Assembly: GCF_031143425.1 (NCBI RefSeq)
Contig: NC_090437.1
Coordinates: 1,178,098,863-1,178,162,862, forward strand
Origin: Pleurodeles waltl
Taxonomy: Eukaryota > Chordata > Amphibia > Caudata > Salamandridae
DNA: 64,000 nucleotides
Direction: 5' to 3'
The notes beneath the pieces are model-generated. The model was not told the origin of the DNA. It saw only the letters and a program-made list of their open reading frames with translations, and ran no database searches. A program made the translations under genes and the position numbers. Shown piece by piece: positions 55,850 to 64,000 of this stretch (within the stretch, counting starts at the first letter, position 1; each line of letters starts with the position of its first letter).

Positions 55850-56230
55850 GCATTATATCACAGCTCTCCAAGCTTTCTGTTGATTATCCCATTTAGCATC
55901 TGCACAAGTCAGCATCACTTTCCTGACTTTACCCTCATATTTCTCTTTCTGCATGTGATGGGCTATGTGTTCCCAAGTATGAAGTGTTTCAAATTGTGCA
56001 GATCTAGAATTCAGTGTAATCGCATATAAAAGTCTCCTCAAATTCTCAATAATTCTCAAACTATGCGTTCCATAGAATGGAAAGGCAAGGGCTCCTTCTT
56101 TGTCAGTAATCTTATGCCATTGCTCAGGCCAAAGACATGTCTGAAGCCCTTCATTCAACACCATATAATGACCTGGCGTACCTTCGGGTGGAGTTTCCAC
56201 TCCCTCTTTAACATGTATTTATGCATCTCC
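55850..56230 (-). pseudogene. Endogenous retrovirus gag N-terminal (matrix-like) part
   Basis: The open minus frame 56200-55853 has ALAFPFYGTHSLRIIENLRR, NSRSAQFETLHTWEHIAHHM and KVRKVMLTCADAKWDNQQKA, resembling the matrix-like beginning of a retroviral gag. It is the upstream end of the same relic that continues at 53000-53516 and 51320-52275. It lacks a convincing start codon and is broken by the MITE at 55196-55765. I could not find a 5' LTR or a primer-binding site upstream. Confidence 0.6.
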
Positions 56231-56234
56231 ATTC

Positions 56235-57396
56235 ATCAGACTTTGCAATGCTTTAAAGAATTTCATTTTTTAATCAAATTACCAGTTTAACAGCAACTTT
56301 TTGTTTGCAATCCACAATCCTCTGTTCAGTGTTTCACAACCAATACCAGCGTCACTCTCTGTGACATAGCCAACAAATATCAGCATGGTTTTAAACCAAC
56401 CAACCTATACCAGCGCAGCACAGTGTGACAGTCTCACCCCTTGCATCGGCTCATCCTCTTTTACAAATTCTCTTGCAATCACTGTCTCACTCAAACCTAA
56501 TTACAAAATAATGAAAGCAAATTTTCAGCAAAAACTTTGTCTGCTCCTTTAAAGATTCAGGGTACTCAATCACTTCAAAAACAGTTCAGATCTACACTCA
56601 CCGATCTATTCTCACCCTCACTTCTTGAATGATCTGAGTGAGACCAGCGGGTCTCACACAGATTGATGCAGTACTGCCCTGTGTACTCCAAATTCCCTAT
56701 ACCAATCTGTCACAATCACATAAAGGAAAGTCCCATGCTGATGGTAATGTCCACAATGTCTCACAAACAGCAACATTTACACAGCAGACAACAAAAAGTG
56801 TCTTCTTTACTTATCTCAATACAACCCAGAATCTTAGGCCATGACGGACCCAATAACCAACTCAACTTCTTAGAAATAAGTGCCACGTTCACACAACAAC
56901 TTCAAAATCTCCTCAAAACATTTCACAATCACCTCAAATCACTGCAATCTATGCATAAACAATGCAAAGCACAACCCTATTAATACTCACACATCCGCTG
57001 CATTGGAATGAAGCTACAACTCCATCACTCCACCAAACGAGCCATGGGCTTATAATTTTGGACTGCATTGGGGCAATTTCATTCTCTGAGGACTGAACCA
57101 TCCTTTGGTACCAGCTGTGTATGCACTAATTTGAGGAAGATCATCTTGGAGTCAGTGCTTACGGTATAACTAGGGAATCAGGTAAAAGTCAAACAACATT
57201 TAATTTGCAGCGGAACTGATTTGGCCACACAATGAAAACACAAACCGGAAATAAACTTAAAGGGTTTTGTTAAAAATTAACACTCAGGTTAATATAAACA
57301 AATCTCAAGAATATTCTGTGAAGATACAAAATCATGATAGGGTAGCCAAATCAACTGAAGACATTTGTCAAGTTAACATGAGACAAACCAAACACT
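56235..57396. other. Unassigned DNA, possibly the retroviral leader/5' LTR remnant
   Basis: It lies upstream of the gag relic in its orientation; no LTR ends, PBS or ORF could be recognised. Confidence 0.35.
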
Positions 57397-57398
57397 CA

Positions 57399-57994
57399 GG
57401 GCCCTATTATGAGTTTGGTAAACAGGATAGCCCGACCATCAAACTCCCAACAGGGTGGCCACTGCCTACACAGTGACCTCCTCTCCGGAGTTATTAAGAG
57501 TTGCCTGCTAGGTCAGAAGGCAGAAACCTGAGTTTCCACCCACTGACCTAATGGGAAACATACTACAGCATTGTCGCTGGCTCGTAACTGAGCCAGCAGT
57601 AATGCTGTAGCTAGAAGGGTGCACCAGCAGTGAACCCTTGCAATGTTCACTGTCCTCAGACAGGGAACATTGCAATGATGCTGCCCAGGGGGGGGCCTGC
57701 ACTGCCGATGCCAAGTGCACCCATTCTCCACCAGCCTTTTCATGGTGGTGCTACCGCCATGAAACTGCTGGTAGAGAAGGGGATCATAATCTCTAGGGCA
57801 ACGTTGCCCTAGCAGATTAGGACCACCACCAACCTCCACACCACCGGGATCTTATATCCTGATGGAGCTGGCGGTTCGCTGGTGGTCCAACCGCCAGGGT
57901 TGTAGTATGGCAGTTGGACTGCCACATTGGCAGGATTCCAGACCGCTACCACGAGTGTGACGGTCTAAAGACCGAAACACTTACAATAAGGACC
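57399..57994. mobile_element. MITE, GGGCCCTATTATGAG ends
   Basis: The left end GGGCCCTATTATGAGTTTGG pairs imperfectly with CTTACAATAAGGACC on the right; flanks are TCA and TCG. The interior has GCACCAGCAGTGAACCCTTG and the AATGTTCACTGTC...GACAGGGAACATTGCAA inverted repeat, plus GGTGGTGCTACCGCCATGAA. It is related to the MITEs at 55196 and 63105. Confidence 0.65.
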
Positions 57995-58520
57995 TCGGCA
58001 AAAGCAATACAAAAGATCAGCCATAGAATTTGATGCTTGAAAAATAGATGCTGGTTATTTCTTTTACACGTTAGTGCAAATTAAATAATTAAGTAAATTA
58101 GAACAAATATAATTTGGAACAATGAAAAAGACATCAGAAATGAGGACAAAAGGGAAGGTGTCAGTATTTCAGAAGCTTGGTCGAGTCTTATTAGGGAGTT
58201 AAGTGTATGCCTACACCACACTCAGCAAAGAAAAGGGCAAAAGGGAAAAGTACGAGGTCTTTACCTCTCTGTGAGAGAACAGGGCTGATTGCAGAGGCCA
58301 CCTAACTTTTTGCCCCCATTTTCCACTTTTTGCTGGTGTTTTCCTGACTCTGATTGTGCCCTGGGTACTGCTAACCAGTCCCAGGGCCTGTGCTCTGTGT
58401 AAAATAAATATGCAAATTAGGCTAATTATAATTGGCTAAGTCAACCTACCTATAAGTCCCTAGTATATGGTAGGGCATGTAGGTTTAGGGACCACAGCAT
58501 AGGTAGTGCACCCCGAGGCC

Positions 58521-58568
58521 TAATACCGAATCGTAATTTGCGAGAACGCAAATTGCGATTCGGTATTA
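58521..58568. promoter_or_regulatory. Left subterminal palindrome of third Harbinger
   Basis: TAATACCGAATCG...CGATTCGGTATTA forms a near-perfect hairpin of about 22-bp arms containing TTGCGA cores; a likely protein-binding or structural end. Confidence 0.7.
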
Positions 58569-58738
58569 GAAAACCGCAAATTGTGAGAACGCACACCTGG
58601 AGGAGCCTGATGACATCACAAGCAGGAAGTGAGTCATCCCAGGCAGTTTGCGTGTGCCACACCCAAAGTAGCACACAGAAAGAGACAGCCCAGCCACAGT
58701 GAGCAATTCTGTTAACAAGGCAGAACTGCAGAACCACC

Positions 58739-60084
58739 ATGGACACCTCTGCACAGGGAAAGGAGAAGGGAGAAAGGAAAAGGAAACTAAAGTTTAGTGA
58801 GCAAGAACTGGAGGTGCTCACAAAGGAGGTTGTGAGGAGCCATGACCGTTTGCTTGGGAAAAGCTCACTCCAGGTGCCTGAGAGTGAAAACCGCAGACTC
58901 TGGGCAGACATTCAGACCAAAATCTGTGCTGTTGGAGTAGCGCAGCACTCTGGAGGAGATAAAGAAGAGGTGGTACGACCTGCGGTCCCGTGCCAAGGAG
59001 AGGGTGGCAAGATGACTGCAGGAGGCCAGGAGCACAGGAGGCGGCCCACCCACAGAGACACCCTCCACCCCAATGGGAGACCTAGTGGAGTCAACACTCC
59101 TCCCAGAAGCAGTCAGTGGGGTCACTGACATCGACCCATCCAGCACACCTAGTACCAGTAAAGGTAAGTGCAATATTGAAATATAACTCCATATGTGTAT
59201 GTACAAAAGCCCCTTAGGAATTAGCAATTAGTGCAAAGCATTGTGATGAGTAGTCCATTCTACCTAGAAGAACATAACACCCACAACATTGTGATGAGAA
59301 GTAACTGTACATTTATTACCATTGTGTGACCTTTGGTGATACATACATTACTGATATGCTGCATATTGTCATTGCAGGTGGCCCAGTCCCAGCAGCTTCT
59401 GCAAGTGCCATTGTGGGGGATACAGAAACCCACCTTGCATCTGACTCTAACACAATCGAGTCACAGAATATAGCGCCCATCCGACACAGGGCTAGGGCAG
59501 TACCGCTACCGGAACTTAGCCAGGACTCTGATGACCTGCAGGATGACTCCCACACACCTTCCCCAAGTGGCCCATGCACTGGTATGCAGGAGACCCAGCC
59601 ACAGCGTAGCACAACACCCCGCAGGATGCCTACGTATGCAGGCGCACAGGCTTTTGAAGCAGGTGAGGGACCATCAGTGTTCGGTGGCCTGGAATCTGCT
59701 ATGTTGAAGCAGCAGCACCTGCAAAACAAGAAAATCTCTGCTTTACAAAGGCAGATGCAGGCACACAATACAAACATGGGAGGGCTGCACGGCCAGCTGG
59801 AGTGCCTCAATGTGAACCTCAATAAACTGCATGAGGGACAGATCCAAGCATCGGAGAACACCAGGGAGCTGAGTGAACTGTGTCATGAGCTGCCCCACGA
59901 CAGAGTTAGCCACCGTAGGCAGGAGAGATGTTTTATGGGGATGTTTGGTTGTTTTTGTCACTCTGACAATCGGCTGGCAAATTCAACAGCCCTCATATCG
60001 TGGCATGCTGTGGCCGCACAGGTGGAGGCAGTGCACAGTAGTGGGATGTGGCACAAGGACTGGTGCAGATCACAAATGTTATAG
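58739..60084 (+). pseudogene. Third Harbinger: Myb/SANT-like protein, two exons, lightly damaged
   Basis: Exon 1 is 58739-59163 (ATG MDTSAQGKEKG, donor GTAAGT), exon 2 is 59380-60084 (acceptor CATTGCAG, phase 1). The SANT-like domain reads LKFSEQELEVLTKEVVRSHD, RRLWADIQTKICAVGVAQ, then after a frameshift near 58940 EEIKKRWYDLRSRAKERVAR; a TGA at about 59013 follows. Exon 2 is open to its stop: an acidic Ser-rich part, then LKQQHLQNKKISALQRQMQ and LECLNVNLNKLHEGQ, a coiled-coil-like helix. Known Harbinger partners of this type bind the ends and the transposase. One frameshift and one stop make it a recent pseudogene. Confidence 0.8.
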
Positions 60085-60441
60085 ACAATATGATGGGTAA
60101 CCGCTCCGCCACACCTAGTGAACTGGGACTGGGGGACACTGAGGACACATCTAGCCTCTGCAGCGTAGCTGTGCCCACAACTGATGTTAGATGTCGCAGT
60201 GCCAGGCACAGCACTGTCACTGAGGAAGAAAACAGAGGTGCCAGTGAGGCAACTGCGCACTTGAGTGGCTTGCATGGCCGGAGGAAATGAGAGTATTGGC
60301 CACAGGGGACTATTAATGTTTGTGCCATACAGGAAACTATGAAGGAATAGTGAAATTCTGTTATCTGCTTTTGTTTATTATTTCATTTACTTATTGTCGC
60401 TACTAGTGAAATTGATATTACCTGATATTAAGGTAATAAAT

Positions 60442-61648
60442 TTACTTACTACAAGTACAAAGGTCAGTGGATTTGTGTTGTTCATACTTACATCTGAAAT
60501 GGTTGTGCGTGATGTCAGCATGCCTTTGCCTGCCCTCTGCTGCACTGGTCCTGTCTGCTAGCTGTAGGGGTGGTATAGGATCATCATCCTCATCAGATTC
60601 AGAATAACATATTTCCACAGGTATGCCCTTGGTGGTAGCTATATTGTGCAAGATTGCACAAGTAGCCACTATTCTACATGTTGTCTCTGGGCTGTACTGA
60701 AGTGCCCCTCCACTTTTGTGGAGGCACCGGAAGCGACTCTTCAGCAGCCCAAAGGTGCACTCCACCACATTGCTGGTTGCCCTGTGTGCTGCATTGTATC
60801 TCCGTTCAGCAGGTGTTGTAGGATTGAGGTAGGGCGTCATCATGTAGGTGAGCACTGCGTAGGCACTCTCTCCTGGAAGGAACAGAGGGTATAATGAGTA
60901 ACTGAGGCACCTGACATCAGCACGCCATCAATGCCCCAGTGTACAGAGGGTCAATACCTAGTAGATATCCTTCACCAAGCTCCCCAGCTAGCAGTCTTGT
61001 GTGAATCCCGCTGTGGCGAAAGATGTACGAATCATGTGTGCTCCCTGGGTACCTGGCCACAAGATCAGTTATGATATAGGAGACATTGCATATCACCTGT
61101 ATATTCATGGAATGTTGGTATTTACGGTTTCGGTACACATACTCTGTGGCTGATGGTGGACATATTGCAACATGTGTCCCATCTATGGCACCTAGGATGT
61201 GGGGGAACTGTGCTATCTGGTGGAACTCAATTTTTGTCTGCTGTAATTCCTGTGGGGTGTGGGGGAATCAGATGTACTGGTGTATTCTGCACAGCATGGG
61301 TTTAATAAATGCATTGAAAAATCTGGAGAGGGTACTCTGTGAGACCCCTCCAGCTGCTGCTATTACCCCTTGATAGCACCCTGAGGCAAGTAGGTGGAGG
61401 GAGCATAATTCCTGCACATGGGTGGGTATGCTATGAGTCCTATGTGTTGTGCGCTGCAGTATGAGTTGTAGCTCAGCTATCAGGTAAAGTATCATGGCTG
61501 AGTTCAACCTGTACTTCTCAAATATTTGCTCCTCAGTCTGGTCAAAAAGTGTAATGCGCACTCTGAAAATGCGCTCCTGTCTCCTCCTCCCTCTCCTCAA
61601 ACCTGCCAAGATCCTCATTCTCCTCGCCATGACATAGAGTGCAGCCAT
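60442..61648 (-). pseudogene. Third Harbinger: HARBI1-type transposase, two exons, one stop codon
   Basis: Exon 1 is 60958-61648, exon 2 is 60442-60872 (donor GTATTG, acceptor CTTCCAG, phase 1), 374 codons in all. The N-terminus is Arg-rich (GLRRGRRRQERIF). Motifs: first D in GAIDGTHVAICPP, YRNRKYQHSMNIQVIC, YPGSTHDSYIF, then LLGESAYAVLTYMMTP where related enzymes have GDSGY or GDSAY, and third E in NVVECTFGLLKSRFR. The only stop is TGA at 61268-61270, before FPHTPQELQQ. The D-to-E change at the second catalytic position would be expected to impair the enzyme, but could also be a lineage variant. Confidence 0.85.
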
Positions 61649-61790
61649 TGTGGAAAAGGGTCTGAGGCATTCTGGGCCTCTTTATATAGGTTGCACTTGG
61701 TTACCACCTGGTTTCACTTAGTGGTATTTTGCTTGTGCAAAATGCCATTCTGCGAAAAATCGCAATTTGCGGTTTTTTTGGTGCATCGAA

Positions 61791-61925
61791 TTGTGACTTG
61801 GTTTTGCGAGTCGCATTTTGCGTCTCGCAATTTCCTACTTGAAATACTGAGTCGCTAATTGCGATTCGGTATTTCATGTCGCAAATTGCGAGACACAAAA
61901 TGCGACTCGCAAAACCAAGTCGCAA
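61791..61925. promoter_or_regulatory. Right subterminal long inverted repeat of third Harbinger
   Basis: Arms of about 43 bp (61791-61833 and 61882-61925), built from GACTTGGTTTTGCGAGTCGC and its complement with one or two mismatches, around a loop that itself contains the TAATTGCGATTCGGTAT motif of the left hairpin. It could form a cruciform. Confidence 0.75.
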
Positions 61926-62049
61926 AGCAAAAAATCAAAATTTTTGCCATTTCATATTTTTGGTCTGCGAATGCCTTTCATGCATTGCAGACCACGTTTT
62001 TGCATTCGCAAACGGCCCTAAGTCCGAATGTACAAAGTTGACGGGACCA

Positions 62050-62340
62050 CCCAGCCAGCGTATCTGAGGAGGGCTCCAAGGACGTAGGATCAAGATCCAG
62101 GTTTACCCCGGTCGAAGGATTTTCACCTCGAAAAAACAACTAAGTGCAAAGGTAAAATTCTCCACCGAGGATTCCCGCAACGCGTATCCAGAGAAGAGTT
62201 CCAGGAGGGTGGATTGGACTGGCAGGTTCATCCCGCTGCAGAAAATCTTCAGAAAAACGACTAAGTGCGAAGGTAAACTTTTGACCGAGGCCTCCCGCAG
62301 CCTGTAGCCGAGCAGGGCTCCATCAAGGTTGGCCTTAAAC
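62050..62340 (+). repeat. About 120-bp tandem repeats inside the LTR
   Basis: The segment CC(G)GTCGA...GACTAAGTGCGAAGGTAAA...CCGAGG...TCCCGCA recurs about every 120 bp, two to three times, within the 3' half of the LTR. Such repeats are often enhancer-like in LTRs (inference). Confidence 0.6.
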
Positions 62341-62683
62341 TTTGACTATGCCCCGGTCGAGGTGCAACCAGATGACCCGATTGGCGCTTTTTGTTTCTAG
62401 GTGCTAAAAAACCAATAATTCTTTAAAAATTCATATCTTTGTTTCCCCTTATCCGATTATAGTCGTTTTTGTGTCATCTTAAAGTGTTTCCTGGGTTTTA
62501 TTCAATTACTGTTTTTTGATATTTGAATGCTTTACACTCTGTCCCCTAAGTTAAGCCTTGTCGCTTGTTGCCAAGCCACAAAGGGTTGACCTGGGTTTAA
62601 TTTACTGAGACCTAACTGGACCTAAGTGGAGGTTAGTGGCCTACCTACCTGCCCTTACCAATAACCCATTTTCCAACACTCTC

Positions 62684-63104
62684 AAATTCCATGGGAGTAT
62701 GCCTTGCATCAATTAGTGTGAGTCCAAGTTAATACTTCACAATTCGATCAGGTAATGCCTTCTAGATCACGCCACCACGAACTCCATTATTCTCCTATCA
62801 GACGGAGCAACTTGAAAAATCAAGTTTAGGTCCCACAACAGTCTTGAGAGCATTGCTGTCTTTGGTCTTTTGCAACATTTATTAATTAGGGACAGCCTTC
62901 ACATTCTTGGCCTCTCCATGTACCTTCTCCAAGGTTGTTTTTTCAGACGCTCTGTGACACAGTCAATAGCACATCTACTTCCAGACTAACATTTCATGGA
63001 AAAATACCTGCAAAGATAACATTCCATTAGAAGAAAATTGAAAAGTTTTCCATGTTAAATAACTTTAGGCCAAGTCAAGCTAACATTAAGCAATTGCACA
63101 TTTA
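62684..63104. other. Unassigned DNA
   Basis: No gene, terminal repeat or tandem structure recognised. Confidence 0.4.
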
Positions 63105-63584
63105 GGGCCTCATTATGAGTTTGGCAGATAGGAAAGCCCATCTGCCAAACTCTCAACAGGAGTCACTACGAGTTTCCACCCACCAGCCTAGCGGTAAACA
63201 GGCTACAGCTTTGTCTCCAGCTCATAATCGAGCAGGAGGCAATGCTGTAGTCAACAGGGTGCACCAGCACCCTCGGAATGCAGTGTACATTGCAAAGGTG
63301 CCGGGAAGGGAGGCCCATGCCAAGTGCATGGGCAGTGCAGGGCCCCTCCCTGTGGCTCCCTGCACCTGTTCTCCACCAACCTTTTCATGGTGGTGTTATC
63401 GCCATGAAAAGGCAGGCGGCGAATGAGGTCGTAATCTTCAGGGCAGCCGGAATGCACTGCTGCCCTGGCGGATTACAATCTCCACTATCACCAGGCCAGC
63501 CGGATCCAAGATCCTGGCGGGTCTGGTGGTTCCCTGGCGGTTGTAATGTGGTAGTCATAAGACCGCCACCCTCGTAATGACCCC
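63105..63584. mobile_element. MITE, GGGCCTCATTATGAG ends
   Basis: The left end GGGCCTCATTATGAGTTTGG pairs imperfectly with CCCTCGTAATGACCCC on the right. TTA precedes the left end; the right flank is CTT or TTT, so the duplication is not exact. The interior carries GCATGGGCAGTGCAGGGCCC and GTGTTATCGCCATGAAAAGG, shared with the MITEs at 55196 and 57399, and ends in GACCGCCACCC, the motif set of the large Harbinger. Confidence 0.7.
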
Positions 63585-64000
63585 TTTGTTTCACGTTATG
63601 CTATGCACAAGCTTAATTCGACAACAATATGAATGTGAGTTACATTTTTTAAATCAGGATTAACTGATACATTTAATATGTATGCAGACTCTACCCATGC
63701 ACAAGGATAGGTATGGTGTAGACATACATTTTAATATTAAACTTCAACATCAATGCATCTATTACCTAGGCTATTATCATTTAAATTATGTTACATTCAA
63801 ATAAAGGGAGAATTACATTCAGTGATTACGTTTGAATTAATAAAGTTAAGACACACAGTAAATTTCTCCTAATACTTCAGCGAGTGCACTCTATTACTGT
63901 ATTAAAAGGCATCACTTTACATTAGATGACGGTTAAAACACCCAACTTGTTATACGTCAAAAGCACAAATTAGTATGTTTATAACGTAACGGGAGCAGCA
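63585..64000. other. Unassigned AT-rich DNA
   Basis: Nothing recognised up to the window edge. Confidence 0.4.

Larger units (their letters stand above)
58517..62018 (+). mobile_element. Third PIF/Harbinger transposon (about 3.5 kb), nested in a solo LTR
   Basis: It encodes a Myb/SANT-like protein (plus) and a HARBI1-type transposase (minus) facing each other. It starts near GGCCTAATACCGAATCG and ends near CGCAAACGGCCC; the exact edges and the 3-bp duplication are not certain. Both ends are rich in TTGCGA/TCGCAA motifs arranged as long palindromes, unlike the GGCGGT motifs of the large Harbinger, so it is a separate family. Both genes carry few lesions. Confidence 0.85.
58270..62678 (+). repeat. 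Solo LTR (CTCTC duplication) split by a Harbinger insertion
   Basis: Starts TGTGAGAGAACAGGG at 58270 and ends CCCATTTTCCAACA at 62678, flanked by CTCTC (58265-58269 and 62679-62683). The 5' part (58270-58512) and 3' part (62020-62678) match the Gypsy-type LTRs above (ACTGCTAACCAGT...; AAGTTAAGCC...GCCAAGC). The 3' part contains about three tandem repeats of roughly 120 bp (for example ACTAAGTGC(A/G)AAGGTAAA at 62140 and 62258). The middle is a separate Harbinger. Confidence 0.88.

Noticed and set aside
56235..58264. A 5' LTR and primer-binding site for the retrovirus relic
   Set aside because: No paired LTR ends or tRNA-complementary site could be recognised upstream of gag.
1..64000. Host gene exons, tRNA or rRNA genes
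   Set aside because: Every coding-like segment with recognisable motifs belongs to a transposable element or retroviral relic; nothing else was convincing by eye.

Overview
The window looks like intergenic DNA from a very large vertebrate genome. The best fit is a salamander or newt: it is almost wholly made of nested transposable elements, and it carries long PIF/Harbinger DNA transposons, Ty3/Gypsy LTRs, an endogenous retrovirus relic and L1-, L2- and Vingi/Ingi-type LINEs. The species is an inference; no host gene, tRNA or rRNA was recognised. From general knowledge, Harbinger elements are unusually abundant in the Iberian ribbed newt genome, which fits what is seen.

Layout. 1-4040: a minus-strand L1 with an open ORF1 and an ORF2 endonuclease that runs off the left edge. 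4245-5220: an old HARBI1-type transposase relic. 5360-7530: a 5'-truncated minus-strand L2/CR1-like LINE. 7540-10620: simple repeats and unassigned DNA. 10627-20779: a 10.15-kb PIF/Harbinger transposon (copy 1) with a TTA target duplication. 20783-23950: unassigned AT-rich DNA. 23950-28990: a second minus-strand L1, lacking its endonuclease. 29000-34120: an almost intact plus-strand LINE of Vingi/Ingi appearance ending in a (TGA)n tail. 35381-44264: a second, 8.88-kb copy of the same Harbinger (copy 2) with an ATA target duplication. 46408-49560: the 3' LTR and RNase H end of a Ty3/Gypsy element, with a Harbinger-derived MITE (48024-48652) inside the LTR. 49560-56230: a minus-strand endogenous retrovirus gag/protease relic broken by a terminal-inverted-repeat element, a 324-bp tandem dimer, a solo LTR with TATGA duplications and a MITE. 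58270-62678: another solo LTR (CTCTC duplications) split by a 3.5-kb Harbinger of a different family. The rest holds MITEs and unassigned DNA.

The most striking system is the large Harbinger. Reading splice sites and phases by eye, both copies have the same three-gene plan. Gene B is the DDE transposase; its first exon lies beside the left terminus and is separated from the catalytic exon by an intron of 6.3 kb (copy 1) or 4.8 kb (copy 2). Gene A, on the opposite strand and wholly inside that intron, is a three-exon Myb/SANT-like protein of about 670 residues with a long Pro/Ser/Thr-rich tail. Gene C, antisense and convergent with B, is a second Myb/SANT-like protein with two exons. The intron also holds two minisatellites (64 bp and 29/30 bp). 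GGCGGT/ACCGCC motifs cluster at both ends and in the A-B interval.

In copy 1, A and B are intact and C has a net 2-bp frameshift. In copy 2, A is intact, B is dead (two stops, one frameshift, catalytic E changed to K) and C has one stop codon. Harbingers usually carry one transposase and one Myb-like partner; a second Myb-like gene nested in the transposase intron is the observation most worth following up.
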